64,000 nt of DNA, taken from Salisediminibacterium beveridgei. GTDB lineage: Bacteria; Bacillota; Bacilli; Bacillales; Salisediminibacteriaceae. The number at the start of each line of letters is the position of its first letter. The stretch's first letter is position 1. The position numbers and the translations under genes were made by a program. Location: positions 2,170,001 through 2,234,000 of the forward strand of contig NZ_CP012502.1 of NCBI RefSeq assembly GCF_001721685.1, read 5' to 3'. The notes below the pieces were generated by a model, which was given only the letters and a program-made list of their open reading frames with translations, was not told the DNA's origin and searched no databases. This document shows positions 7,862-16,938 of the stretch, in pieces.

Positions 7862-7876
7862 AATCGTTATTCAACT

Positions 7877-8803
7877 TCAAGCTTTTGGCAAGCTTGTTTC
7901 ATACATTTCAAATTCTTTCAATTCCAATTTCGGTGTTTCTTCACGGTCACGCTTCATCCAGATTCTGAACGTATAACCCATTGCAACGCCATAAGCAAGC
8001 TCTTGAATGATCTTCATCATTGCACCACCAAACTGCTGGTCATGATACGTATTGTTTAATAGTGTTAATGACTGTTCCCCCGAGAACACTTCAAACGGTA
8101 TATCCGCTCCTGGTGGCAGGCAATACGCCATGGCAATCGCCCATACAGAAGGATCAGTGTATGTAGCATAGATCGCATCACCGGCAAAGATAATCAGTAC
8201 ACAGGCAGGCGTAAAAAGGACACCGCTCGCAAACATATAACCTATACGCTTCAACTCAGACATGTCAAACCGGGTGACCAGTCGCGGTATGATGTGCCAC
8301 CACATCAGCATTGCGGCAAGTAACATGCCAATTTGATAAACATTATGCATCCCTTCATTTGTCATTAAAAAATCAAATGTGAAAGGTAAATGATAAAATG
8401 AAAAGAGCGCATTAAACAGAATCAACCCGATCAACGGATACCCAATGATTTTGAAAGCACCATGGATAACAGAAAAATGAGCAAAGAATCGGAAGAACCA
8501 GGCCGGAATTCCAATTAACAACAATGGTGGCGCCACAAGAAACACAATAGCCATACTTAGCATATGCATACTCAGCATAATGTGTCCCAGCACATACAAT
8601 GGGCCTCCAAATCCTAAATAAATGCCAAGAAGACCCAGATGAAAATATATAATCCGTCTTGTTTCTACCGGTTTTCCTTCGGGAAACCAGTAATAATATT
8701 TACGCCCAAGGGCCAAATAGATTACACTGATAACAGCCAGAACCAAAATAAGTTCTGGCGTCCAGACGGTTCTGGCCGTAAAGGTTTCTAAAAACTGACT
8801 CAT
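7877..8803 (-). CDS. ctaG: Cytochrome c oxidase assembly factor CtaG
   Basis: This 308-aa membrane protein has about seven hydrophobic segments and the caa3_CtaG pattern: YFHLGLLGIYLGFGGPLYVLGH near residue 53, then MLSMHMLSMA, and MWWHIIPR near residue 166. CtaG is required for assembly of caa3-type oxidase in Bacillus. A GGGGCGAT ribosome site precedes the ATG. It is paired with a SCO-type copper chaperone downstream; the oxidase structural genes are not in the window. Confidence 0.9.
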   Translation of the reverse strand: MSQFLETFTARTVWTPELILVLAVISVIYLALGRKYYYWFPEGKPVETRRIIYFHLGLLGIYLGFGGPLYVLGHIMLSMHMLSMAIVFLVAPPLLLIGIPAWFFRFFAHFSVIHGAFKIIGYPLIGLILFNALFSFYHLPFTFDFLMTNEGMHNVYQIGMLLAAMLMWWHIIPRLVTRFDMSELKRIGYMFASGVLFTPACVLIIFAGDAIYATYTDPSVWAIAMAYCLPPGADIPFEVFSGEQSLTLLNNTYHDQQFGGAMMKIIQELAYGVAMGYTFRIWMKRDREETPKLELKEFEMYETSLPKA

Positions 8804-9008
8804 GATTTATCGCCCCAATCGATAAATTTCAAAAAATAGTACTGCAACGAATGCAGGTTCAATAAGTATTGTACAGAAAGAGCTGTTTAAAATCCAGCTG
8901 ACTGCATTCATGGTATACTCCATTTATAACATGTCTACAGTTAAATTCATAACAATAGAGCTATAAAGTAATTTATTTTACTTTCTCGAAAAAAGGGAGT
9001 GACTGACA

Positions 9009-9821
9009 TTGAAAAAACACCTCATCGCATTGGATCTTGATGGCACCCTTTTAAAAGATGATAAAACCATCTCTTCCCGCACGAAGAACACACTTGAGCA
9101 TCTTATTTCAGACGGGCATAAAGTTGTCATCGCCACTGGCAGGCCGCACCGCGCCAGTAAAGTTTTTTACAACGAACTTCGTCTGAATACACCGATGGTC
9201 AATTTTAACGGAGCACTCATACACCATCCGGGCAAGTCCGAATCGTTCAGATCATTACACTCGCCTTTACCACGGAAAGTTGCAAAAGAAATTCTCTATG
9301 CCTGTGAAGAAATCGGTGTGATCAATACCATGTTTGAAGTAAAAGATCAGTTTTATTTACGTTATGCCGATCGCGGATTTGCAGATGCTTTCACGATGAA
9401 TCAAAAACCAATGGGTACCGGTCCATTGCATGATTTCCTGCGAGAAGATCCAACCTCGATACTCATTCATCCAGCTACGGAGCATCTTGCAATGACGAGG
9501 TCTCAGTTTAAAGACCTGATCGGTGATGAGGTCAATCAACGATCCTGGGGAGCTCCTTGGCATGTACTTGAAATGGTCCGTTCTGATGTTCATAAAGCTT
9601 TTGGATTAAAAAAAATCGCAAATTACTTTGCCATTGATCAGGAACAAGTTATTGCATTTGGAGATGAAGACAATGACCTCGAAATGATCGAATACGCCGG
9701 GACCGGCGTCGCCATGGGGAATGGCATCGACGAGCTGAAATCAATCGCAAAAGATATGACGCTTACAAACGAAGAAGATGGTATCTCAGTTTATCTTGAA
9801 AAATATTTTGGCCTGTCCTGA
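9009..9821 (+). CDS. Cof-type HAD hydrolase
   Basis: This 270-aa haloacid dehalogenase superfamily phosphatase is of the Cof (IIB) subfamily. The nucleophile motif is ALDLDGTLL (residues 7-15), motif II is VIATGRPH, and motifs III and IV fall in the C-terminal part (HKAFGLKK and AFGDEDNDLEM). Such enzymes dephosphorylate sugar phosphates, flavin or pyridoxal phosphates; the substrate cannot be read from the sequence. The TTG start is set by AGGGAGTG upstream and agrees with the family N-terminus. A 9-bp hairpin straddles its stop before the GNAT gene. Confidence 0.9.
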   Translation: MKKHLIALDLDGTLLKDDKTISSRTKNTLEHLISDGHKVVIATGRPHRASKVFYNELRLNTPMVNFNGALIHHPGKSESFRSLHSPLPRKVAKEILYACEEIGVINTMFEVKDQFYLRYADRGFADAFTMNQKPMGTGPLHDFLREDPTSILIHPATEHLAMTRSQFKDLIGDEVNQRSWGAPWHVLEMVRSDVHKAFGLKKIANYFAIDQEQVIAFGDEDNDLEMIEYAGTGVAMGNGIDELKSIAKDMTLTNEEDGISVYLEKYFGLS

Positions 9822-9833
9822 TAACAGGCCAAC
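9809..9833 (+). terminator. Hairpin between HAD and GNAT genes
   Basis: TTGGCCTGT and ACAGGCCAA form a perfect 9-bp stem spanning the HAD stop codon, without a T-tail. It may stabilise mRNA or weakly attenuate rather than terminate. Confidence 0.35.
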
Positions 9834-9851
9834 AGGAGGTGTATCTAAAAA

Positions 9852-10313
9852 ATGAAAATCAGACATGTACAAAAGCCCGCCTCCACTCACGAGATCGAAA
9901 GCATAACCGATCTCATGATGGAGCGAATCAACACACTAAGTACAAAAACCTCAAAAGAAACGATGCACGAAACGGTGATTCAGGCATTGGTTCCGGGCTC
10001 ACATTCAGAGTTCTTTATTGCCGAAATGAATGATGGTCAAATCACAGGGGCCGTCTTTCTGAATAAGAATATCGGCCTCGATCACGGCGGTGTCTATATC
10101 TGGTTGAATGAACTTTATGTCCGAAAGGATCACCGGAAACAGGGCATTGCCAGAAAGCTTCTTCTAGGTGTGCTCCACTGGGCGGAGAAAGAAAATTATA
10201 AAGCCATCGAGCTCGAAACAGGTATGAACAACGAAGCAACCAAAAAATTATATAATTCACTGGGCTTTTACGATGTCGTTTCGAAACGCTACAGTCGAGC
10301 CATTCATCAATAA
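9852..10313 (+). CDS. GNAT family N-acetyltransferase
   Basis: This 153-aa protein has the GNAT fold. The acetyl-CoA loop is in VRKDHRKQGIARKLL (about residues 95-109), the following helix and the ALE-type strand in AIELETGMNNEATKKLYNSLGF, and the C-terminal GFYDVVSKRY. AGGAGG precedes the ATG. It lies 30 bases after the HAD gene and is probably co-transcribed. The substrate is unknown. Its 3' end overlaps the convergent azlD stop by seven bases. Confidence 0.88.
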   Translation: MKIRHVQKPASTHEIESITDLMMERINTLSTKTSKETMHETVIQALVPGSHSEFFIAEMNDGQITGAVFLNKNIGLDHGGVYIWLNELYVRKDHRKQGIARKLLLGVLHWAEKENYKAIELETGMNNEATKKLYNSLGFYDVVSKRYSRAIHQ

Positions 10314-10630
10314 AGGATGACATCCAGAATCGTGAGAAAAACAATTGCACCTGCAACAACTGCAATCAAAGGAGCCTTGAAATAGGCCAGGAAAGCTGCA
10401 ACAGTTGCCCCAGCCACCCCCCAGGTGACAGTAGGGCCAACATAAAGAATCCCTGGAAATATCAGCGCACCCAGTATGGCAAATGGAACTCGTGCGAGCA
10501 TTCGTTTCGACCAGTCCGGCCAATTCTCTGTCTTCAAGGCGATCAAAGGAAGGAGCCTCGGGATAAACGTGACCAGCCCCATCCCCACGATCAGCCAGAA
10601 CATTTCCTCCGTCAGGATTGGTGTCGCCAT
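10307..10630 (-). CDS. azlD: AzlD-type small subunit of branched-chain amino acid exporter
   Basis: This 107-aa protein has about four membrane segments and the AzlD pattern (FIPRLLPLIAL near residue 22). With AzlC it forms an exporter of branched-chain amino acids. Its start overlaps the azlC end by 19 bases, so the two are translationally coupled. Confidence 0.88.
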   Translation of the reverse strand: MATPILTEEMFWLIVGMGLVTFIPRLLPLIALKTENWPDWSKRMLARVPFAILGALIFPGILYVGPTVTWGVAGATVAAFLAYFKAPLIAVVAGAIVFLTILDVILY

Positions 10631-11340
10631 CGAATCATCCTTTCCATGAGTTCATAACTCACAACAGCCAGTATCGTTGCCAGCATAATTGCCCATCCGG
10701 TTTCCACGACCATCCTGAATAGCAGGTGGAACAAACCACCCATCACAGCCAATATAACTGCCGTTCTGCCGGTATCTCTGACTGATGGAATTAACAAAGC
10801 GATAAATAGGGCATAAAGGGCAAAGCCAAGACTGTTTTGCAGAATTTCGGGAATGACGCTGCCGGCCATATACCCAGCCACTGTGAACCCTGTCCAGCTC
10901 AAAAACGCAACCAGTCCAATGCCTGCGACATGCGAGCCTTTAATGGGATCTTTCACCGTTGAGGAGACGGCAAAAACTTCATCAGTCATAAAGTAAGCCA
11001 TGATCACTTTCACGAAAGTCGGCGTTTCCTCCAATCTCGATGCCACGGAGGCACTCATTAACAAATGCCTGACATTGACGATGAATGTTGCCATGATAAT
11101 CGCCACGATTCCTGAACCCGAAGCGATCATCGAAAGTGCCATGTACTGTGCAGCGCCTGCAAAAACCAGAAAGCTCATCAAGAAAGACTCCAGCAGCGTT
11201 AAACCGGTTGTACCAGCAAGAAGACCAAATGCCACAGCCACCGGCATGTATCCTACTGCAATGGGTACGCCTTCTGCCAGGCCTCTGCGCAAACCTGTCC
11301 TGCCGGCCGGCATTTCGATTGTATGTATGTCATCAGTCAT
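10612..11340 (-). CDS. azlC: AzlC family branched-chain amino acid exporter, large subunit
   Basis: This 242-aa polytopic protein shows the family signature around GVPIAVGYMPVAVAFG (about residue 23) and FVFAGAAQYMA. AzlC/AzlD (LIV-E) exports leucine, isoleucine and valine across the cytoplasmic membrane. The ATG at 11340 is chosen because GAGGAG lies seven bases upstream. The next gene upstream, nfu-like, is separated by a hairpin at 11362-11393. Confidence 0.9.
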   Translation of the reverse strand: MTDDIHTIEMPAGRTGLRRGLAEGVPIAVGYMPVAVAFGLLAGTTGLTLLESFLMSFLVFAGAAQYMALSMIASGSGIVAIIMATFIVNVRHLLMSASVASRLEETPTFVKVIMAYFMTDEVFAVSSTVKDPIKGSHVAGIGLVAFLSWTGFTVAGYMAGSVIPEILQNSLGFALYALFIALLIPSVRDTGRTAVILAVMGGLFHLLFRMVVETGWAIMLATILAVVSYELMERMIRWRHQS

Positions 11341-11361
11341 TACTAGTCTCCTCACAATACA

Positions 11362-11393
11362 TAAGGCTTCCCCCGGCAGATCATGCCGGAGGA
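11362..11393 (-). terminator. Hairpin downstream of the nfu-like gene
   Basis: GCTTCC plus CCGGCA pairs with TGCCGG plus GGAAGC around a short loop. The T-tail is poor. It lies just outside the duplicated unit, so the second nfu-like copy lacks it. Confidence 0.45.
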
Positions 11394-11425
11394 AGCACAG
11401 TATGAATCGATTCCATTAGATGTAC

Positions 11426-11698
11426 TTACTCGTAGACTTTCTCAAAAACTTCCTGGATTTTAGGCAGCAACGCATCCCAGTCTGCACCGGGCTCCTTGTT
11501 GACCGTTACAAAATCCTGAAAGCCGAAAATATTGTCAACGCCATCCAGAGCCAGCAGTTCTTTCGCCAGGGGATGGTCTGTCTCTTCGTTCTTTTTAAAC
11601 GAGGCACTGCCAGATCCTTCAAACAAAACCTGATTTGCTGTGAATTTCATTGCGTTTGGATTTGGTGTAGGCTCGCCGCGTACTTCAATTGCCATCAT
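11426..11698 (-). CDS. Nfu/NifU N-terminal domain protein (copy 1)
   Basis: This is a 90-aa protein made only of the Nfu N-terminal domain: PTPNPNAMKF near the start, FKKNEETDHPLA, LALDGVDNIFGFQDFVTVNK. It lacks the C-terminal CxxC domain that carries the Fe-S cluster in full Nfu proteins, so an accessory role in Fe-S delivery is likely but unproven. AGGAGGG precedes the ATG. It is monocistronic and identical to the copy at 26062. Confidence 0.85.
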   Translation of the reverse strand: MMAIEVRGEPTPNPNAMKFTANQVLFEGSGSASFKKNEETDHPLAKELLALDGVDNIFGFQDFVTVNKEPGADWDALLPKIQEVFEKVYE

Positions 11699-11824
11699 GA
11701 ATCCCTCCTAGTAGTCAATCTACGTTTAATACTAACATGCTATGAATCATTTGGTAAAGAAATTGTGAATACTCCGATGTTTTAATACAATTAAAGAAGA
11801 CGTACTTCTCAAAGTCAATAGTGA

Positions 11825-11869
11825 CAGCCTTTGTTACACTGGTACTTCAATCTTTCAGAAAACGTAAAC
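11825..11869 (+). repeat. Dispersed intergenic repeat, copy b
   Basis: The segment starting AGCCTTTGTTACACTGGTAC and ending AAAACGTAAAC belongs to the family at 7818 and 60377. The following bases (AAAAGCAGATCAAAATG) match the partial copy near 7068-7120. It lies just before the SNF2 gene pair. Confidence 0.5.
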
Positions 11870-11922
11870 TTTCCAAAAGCAGATCAAAATGCAACGACAC
11901 GCTAACCGTAATAAGGTGAGGG

Positions 11923-12705
11923 ATGCAGATGACAGAACGTAAACTACCCCTAACGCCAACTGAAACCATCATTTCATGGGGACAATACGCAATAAGTGAT
12001 GAACAAATGTATACTAACCTTCGCTCAATGCTTTCCGATGAAGATCCTCGTTTCCTCAACCTTGAAAAAGAGCATTGGAAGAAAACCTTGCTCCACGCCG
12101 GGATTTTCGCATTATCAAAAAAACGTTTTGAAAAACTTTTCAACGATCTGACTGACACTGCTGTTCTCTCTGAGAAAAACAAAACCACAGCGCTTAATCA
12201 ATCTGAAAACCCCGAAACCTTTTTGAACCATTGGCTGGTCAGACCTCATAAAGGACGGTATGAATCATTTTATGTCACTTTATCAGAAGAACAGAAACAG
12301 CTTCTGAAAGATAAAGCAATTCACGCTTTGTCAAAACAAATTCATCAAACCGGTGCCAAACGCACCTTATTTCTTTTGCTCGATTTTCATCATGCTTTCA
12401 AAGAAGGTGAAGCACTTTGGTATAAGTTTACGATGACTCAAACAACGATAACCCGAGAAGAGAAGCAGTTCATGCATTCGTTTATCATCACGGCTCCGGA
12501 AATGGCCACACCGCTGCTCATTCATACGATCGAATGGCATGTGGAGATGCGCTCCAGGGAACATTATCTTATGGCTGCTTTCTACCTTGATCAATTGAAT
12601 GGCTGTTTGAATCACGAAGAATTTCAATCGGTACTGAGTGTTTTGAATCATCGGTTTTCAAAATTAAAAGGTTTCAGGGAGGTCATTCGCCATTATACAC
12701 GTTGA
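11923..12705 (+). CDS. Unknown protein upstream of SNF2 helicase (copy 1, intact)
   Basis: This 260-aa, mostly helical protein is of no family I recognise. The ATG (11923, or 11929 two codons in) follows GGTGAGGG. The next gene encodes a SNF2 helicase whose start overlaps this one, so the pair is translationally coupled. In Bacillus subtilis the SNF2 gene ywqA is preceded by the SWIM zinc-finger gene ywqB. No CxCx(n)CxH motif is seen here, so a partner role is inferred from position only. Its duplicate at 26559 is broken by six single-base indels. Confidence 0.7.
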   Translation: MQMTERKLPLTPTETIISWGQYAISDEQMYTNLRSMLSDEDPRFLNLEKEHWKKTLLHAGIFALSKKRFEKLFNDLTDTAVLSEKNKTTALNQSENPETFLNHWLVRPHKGRYESFYVTLSEEQKQLLKDKAIHALSKQIHQTGAKRTLFLLLDFHHAFKEGEALWYKFTMTQTTITREEKQFMHSFIITAPEMATPLLIHTIEWHVEMRSREHYLMAAFYLDQLNGCLNHEEFQSVLSVLNHRFSKLKGFREVIRHYTR

Positions 12706-15457
12706 ACTTATATTCGATATTGACCATCAGCCTCCTCAATTTATGATTGTTCCCGTTTCAGGAGATACAGAAGATATTCAAAGAACCCATGAAAAAGAAA
12801 ATGTGCTCCAGTTAAAACAGCTGCTATGTAAATACGACAAACATTCGTGGTATGGTCTCTCGTTGCCTGTGATCCCCTATCAATGCTGGGATCAAACCCG
12901 TTACGGAATCGGACTTTCCATAAATCAATTACTTAACGCCTTTATACACCCGGATGTTCATTTCTCCTTCTCGGGCTGGTTTAACGTTATCCGTTCTATT
13001 TGGGAGAGTGATCTCATACCAACGCCAGAAGGTTCATGGGCATTCACTGGCGATCCCGAAGATTACCCGGCATACATTCATTATCTCAAAGACCGTAAAC
13101 AACATACAGTATCAGAAGAGCATGCCCCATGGACGCACTGGATTACAGACGCACTGATGAGTGCCTCACTGGTTAAAGAAAAGCAGAAAATACACTTGGA
13201 TCAGCTTCATTTGTACGCAGGTCATGAAGTCATTAAACACTGGTCCAGCAAGCTCAGTGAAGGCGAGACACAAAACGTAACACTCCCTCCCCCATTTTAT
13301 GAACTTGCCAAATACATTATTGCGGGAGATCAGGAAAGTGAAGTCTTCCAGTTGGAATTGATACTCCATGAGCCTGCTCAATCATCGGATGAAACCTGGT
13401 TGATTCATGGCATGATTCATGAACTTCAATCAGATAAACGCGTGTCACTCGATGCTTTTTTAACTGGAGAACACCCTTTTCGTTCTGAGCTCATGAATTG
13501 GCTGAACTGCCAGTTTGAACTTGTCAATTGTCATTTACCTTCAGACACTGAATTCTCTGCAACAGCCAATGAACCTGTTGAATTAACCTCTTTGGAAGCG
13601 GAACATTTTATTCAATGTACAGTTCCTGAGTGTAAAGCAGCTGGTGTTGAAGTATGGTTGCCAAGATCAATCCACAGTCCACAAACGCCTGCTGTGAAAC
13701 TATCACTCCCCTCAGCCGATCTTGAACGTCAATCATCCTGGGTATCAAGCAGTACAGACTGGAAGTTGCTTCTCGATGATCAGGAAATTGAAGAAGGACT
13801 ATTCCGAAAATTTGTTTCAGAAGAACGATCACTGATCCAACTGAACGAATCCTGGTATGTGTGGGATTTACAAAGCGCAAAGAAACTGATTGATCATATT
13901 GATACCATACCTGATCCAACACAAAGTTTGCTCTTTCAAGGTTTGAAGCAAGAACATAGTGAAGTCGACGAAGATATGCATTCGTTTCAAATTCAACTGA
14001 ACGATTTATTCGCACAGGTAAAACATGTTACGACAAACCAATTAAAATCTGAGTGGAAAACCGTGTTAAGAGACTATCAGATCGAAGGTGTTCGCTGGCT
14101 TCTCAGTATGCGCTCCATCAGCGTCGGGGCGTTGTTGGCGGATGACATGGGCCTTGGAAAAACCAAACAGGTTATCAGTTATTTTGACCATGTCCAAGAG
14201 GAGGAGCCCGATTCATCGTTTTTAATTCTTTGTCCGTCAACCCTTTTACATCATTGGGAGCAGGAATTATCGGAAGCATTTCCTGAACACACAATCCTTC
14301 TTCATCAGGGACCTGTTTCAAAAAGACGCTCAGCTTTCTTCAAAGCAGAAAAAACCGGCTTTACCATTGTTTCTTACTCCACTGCTGTAAGAGATGAGGA
14401 TCTTTTTCTTCATCATGTCTGGTCAGCAATTGTTTATGATGAAGCTCAGAAAATTAAAAATATACATACCCGCCAGCGAAAAACAGCAGGCCGATTGACA
14501 AGCCGGCATGCCATAGCGCTAAGTGGTACACCTGTCGAGAATCATCCTGATGAAATCTGGAGCCTTCTGAATCTCTTAAACCCTGGCTATCTTGGAGACC
14601 GGAATGAATTTGGACAATCCCTTCAAAACCTTGGCATAGATGCGTTAAAAGAGCAGATCAGACCAGTTATACTCAGACGAACCAAAGAAGAAGTGCAGGA
14701 TGATCTTCAGTTACCTCAACGAAATATTCATCACCACACCATCAGCCTGTCATTTGAGCAGCAATCCCTCTACAAAGCCTGCGTCGAAGAATTGATGGAT
14801 ACACTCGAAGATGGCACTGAATCAGAGCAACGCGTAAGGATATTCAAAACCATGATGAAATTGAAACAAATTTGCAATCATCCCGCTCAATTAAAAAAAG
14901 AGTCAGGATATAGCCGATTTCAATCAGGAAGATCGCAAAAATGGGATTATGCCCAGTCTCTTCTACGAACCTGGGAATCAGAGCATCGCAAAGCCATCAT
15001 ATTCACACAATTCCGCTATATTGGTCAGCTCTTTCAGGATTATCACCTTGTCCATGGTGGGAAAAATCAAATTCCTTTTCTTCACGGCGGCCTCACAGCA
15101 GCAAACCGAAAAAAAATGATTCATTCATTCAAAACAGACCCGGAGATTCCCTATATCGTTATCTCCCTCAGGGCCGGCGGCTTTGGTTTAAATTTGACGG
15201 AAGCATCAGCAGTGCTCCATTTCGATCGCTGGTGGAACCCGGCCGTTGAAAATCAAGCGACAGACCGTGTGCATCGGATCGGTCAAACAAAGGATGTCGA
15301 TATTCATACGTTAACTGCAAAAGGGACCATAGAAGAAAGAATCCACGACTTGATCGAAAAAAAAGGTGACCTCCAGGAAGCTTTATTGAGCGGTCGCCCG
15401 CTTCCCCTGTGGAATCTTGACCTTCAAGCGATTAAAGAACTTTTCACCTACAAATGA
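12692..15457 (+). CDS. SNF2 family helicase (copy 1, intact)
   Basis: This SNF2-type DNA translocase is about 921 aa. The C-terminal half carries the motor: YQIEGVRWL, Walker A DDMGLGKT, the DEAQ box (VYDEAQKIKN), SGTPVENH, ILRRTKEEV, and motifs V and VI (SLRAGGFGLNLT, RVHRIGQ). The N-terminal about 450 residues are unassigned. The frame has no ATG, GTG or TTG before 12743, and that ATG lacks a ribosome site. A strong GGAGGT (12678-12683) stands eight bases before an in-frame ATT at 12692, which overlaps the upstream gene, so an ATT start is proposed. Likely role: remodelling of DNA-bound proteins, as for bacterial RapA/YwqA relatives. Confidence 0.88.
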   Translation: MIHVELIFDIDHQPPQFMIVPVSGDTEDIQRTHEKENVLQLKQLLCKYDKHSWYGLSLPVIPYQCWDQTRYGIGLSINQLLNAFIHPDVHFSFSGWFNVIRSIWESDLIPTPEGSWAFTGDPEDYPAYIHYLKDRKQHTVSEEHAPWTHWITDALMSASLVKEKQKIHLDQLHLYAGHEVIKHWSSKLSEGETQNVTLPPPFYELAKYIIAGDQESEVFQLELILHEPAQSSDETWLIHGMIHELQSDKRVSLDAFLTGEHPFRSELMNWLNCQFELVNCHLPSDTEFSATANEPVELTSLEAEHFIQCTVPECKAAGVEVWLPRSIHSPQTPAVKLSLPSADLERQSSWVSSSTDWKLLLDDQEIEEGLFRKFVSEERSLIQLNESWYVWDLQSAKKLIDHIDTIPDPTQSLLFQGLKQEHSEVDEDMHSFQIQLNDLFAQVKHVTTNQLKSEWKTVLRDYQIEGVRWLLSMRSISVGALLADDMGLGKTKQVISYFDHVQEEEPDSSFLILCPSTLLHHWEQELSEAFPEHTILLHQGPVSKRRSAFFKAEKTGFTIVSYSTAVRDEDLFLHHVWSAIVYDEAQKIKNIHTRQRKTAGRLTSRHAIALSGTPVENHPDEIWSLLNLLNPGYLGDRNEFGQSLQNLGIDALKEQIRPVILRRTKEEVQDDLQLPQRNIHHHTISLSFEQQSLYKACVEELMDTLEDGTESEQRVRIFKTMMKLKQICNHPAQLKKESGYSRFQSGRSQKWDYAQSLLRTWESEHRKAIIFTQFRYIGQLFQDYHLVHGGKNQIPFLHGGLTAANRKKMIHSFKTDPEIPYIVISLRAGGFGLNLTEASAVLHFDRWWNPAVENQATDRVHRIGQTKDVDIHTLTAKGTIEERIHDLIEKKGDLQEALLSGRPLPLWNLDLQAIKELFTYK

Positions 15458-15517
15458 CAATACCCACATGCTTATAGGGAGCATCCCAATAAGCGTCATG
15501 CGGGTATTGTTTCTTTT
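15458..15517 (+). terminator. Terminator of the SNF2 operon (copy 1)
   Basis: A long interrupted stem (ACAATACCC-CATGCTTAT pairing with ATAAGC-CATG-GGGTATTGT) ends in TTTCTTTTTT. It is repeated at about 30097-30156 in copy 2. Confidence 0.75.
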
Positions 15518-15985
15518 TTATGGATATGTGAGTGACTCTGTTGCATTGGCCTCCTCAAGTTCTTCAGCCAAAACTTTCACCTGAATCGTCACCTCCCCGG
15601 TATCTTCCTCATAGCCTCCCCAGGTGTCTGAGAAGATCAACGCTTCCCCAGGTTCAATCGTCTCTTCGATAATGGCTTGAGTAAACATCATATCTTCCGC
15701 AAAATCATAGAGCATTTCGCCGTGCCGTGAAATCCTGAGATCAAATTGATGACCCGACATGAATGTCACTGTTTTACTCTGATCTGATTTATTATCAAGA
15801 GTGATCATGATTTCAAGTCCACCCTCTATTTCTTCTGCCTGAACATCCACGTTCATTTCTTCCTGGTCTTCGTGTTCTTCACGATCGCCAGATTCTTCAT
15901 TACTGTCATTCAGTTGATTTCCTTCGCCACATCCTGCTGAAATTAATATCAGCCCGATCAGTACGCACATCCCCTTAATCATCAT
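15518..15985 (-). CDS. BsuPI-domain lipoprotein (copy 1)
   Basis: This 156-aa lipoprotein has a signal peptide ending LILISAGC, an acidic linker rich in Glu and Asp, and a beta-sandwich matching the BsuPI (intracellular proteinase inhibitor) domain: ITLDNKSDQSKTVTF, FDLRISRHGEMLYDF, then GEALIFSDTW. Such domains occur on surface lipoproteins of Bacillaceae; inhibitor activity is not implied. The ATG at 15985 follows AAAGGGGGAACTG. Confidence 0.8.
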   Translation of the reverse strand: MMIKGMCVLIGLILISAGCGEGNQLNDSNEESGDREEHEDQEEMNVDVQAEEIEGGLEIMITLDNKSDQSKTVTFMSGHQFDLRISRHGEMLYDFAEDMMFTQAIIEETIEPGEALIFSDTWGGYEEDTGEVTIQVKVLAEELEEANATESLTYP

Positions 15986-16109
15986 CAGTTCCCCCTTTAT
16001 TACTTTGTCGTTGAAAATTGAACCAGGTTTCAACACTCAGAAAAAATGGTAAATTTATCAATTTGCAAAGAAAACCGCTCTGATATGTCAGAGCGGCTCT
16101 ATGGTTTAT

Positions 16110-16382
16110 TTATTTTTGTTTATATTTTTCATCATAATACTGCACAGCATAAACCGCTCCTTCGTCAACCATATTCTGATCTTCCAAATCATCTTCATGA
16201 GGATGGCCTGTTTTTTCATAAAGATATGATTTATAATCCGACGCCGTTTCATTCAGTAATTTAGCCCGGCCCTCGTTTAATAACTGATTCACTTTCACAC
16301 GATTCTCGTCTTTGCCAAGAAAACAAGCTGTTGCTGCAACACCTGCTACCAGCAAACTTGAAACGATCGATTTTTTCATCAT
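16110..16382 (-). CDS. Unknown 90-aa exported or membrane-anchored protein (copy 1)
   Basis: The N-terminus (KKSIVSSLLVAGVAATACFLG) is a basic-hydrophobic segment with a possible lipobox (AATAC). The rest is charged and helical, ending in a Tyr- and Lys-rich tail. Family not recognised. AGGAGG precedes the ATG. It stands between the rhodanese and BsuPI genes on the same strand. Confidence 0.65.
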   Translation of the reverse strand: MMKKSIVSSLLVAGVAATACFLGKDENRVKVNQLLNEGRAKLLNETASDYKSYLYEKTGHPHEDDLEDQNMVDEGAVYAVQYYDEKYKQK

Positions 16383-16514
16383 TTACTGCCTCCTTTTCAA
16401 GATCTGCTACTTGCTTTTCTATTGCCGGTATAGTTATATACTAAACTCGGTCTTGAATGGGCAGTTTTCAAATAAAAAACAGGATGCATTATAGCTGCGC
16501 ACCCTGTCCATATA

Positions 16515-16901
16515 TCATAATTGTTGATTAACCGCCTGTTTTAACGTTTCAACCGATTGTATGCGATTCTCAATCCCCCGATTCACGTCACCATCCCAGA
16601 ACATCATGCCACCTTCAACATTTGTAATATTTGAAAGCCCATGCTGCTTCAGGTACATTGCCACATTCTGAGAACGATTTCCACTGCGGCAGATAAAAAT
16701 ATATTCTTTTTCAGGATCAAATCCCTCGATCATTTCAGGAATTTCCTGCATGGGAAGCAAATGTATATCCGGAATGTGGCCTGCATTAAATTCTTCAGGC
16801 TCTCTGACATCAATCACCATCGCCTCGTTTGATACTGTCTTCAACACTTCTTTTAATTCATCGTTGGATATCTGTTTGACACCCTGCATTTCATAACTCA
16901 T
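16515..16901 (-). CDS. Single-domain rhodanese (copy 1)
   Basis: This 128-aa sulfurtransferase domain has VIDVREPEEFNAGHIPDIHLLPM and the persulfide-forming cysteine in ICRSGNRSQNVA (about residue 71), ending with GGMMFWDG. Rhodaneses move sulfane sulfur between thiols. The ATG at 16901 follows GAGGTGATAAAC. The promoter contains a CsoR/CstR-like palindrome in its spacer, which suggests persulfide- or copper-responsive repression; the matching repressor gene is not in the window. Confidence 0.9.
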   Translation of the reverse strand: MSYEMQGVKQISNDELKEVLKTVSNEAMVIDVREPEEFNAGHIPDIHLLPMQEIPEMIEGFDPEKEYIFICRSGNRSQNVAMYLKQHGLSNITNVEGGMMFWDGDVNRGIENRIQSVETLKQAVNQQL

Positions 16902-16938
16902 GTTTATCACCTCGTAGTATTGTTTTCTTTATACACCT

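Noticed and set aside
11420..11785. 121-aa plus-strand ORF opposite the nfu-like gene
   Set aside because: Antisense to a recognised Nfu-domain gene with a good start; no ribosome site or family match.
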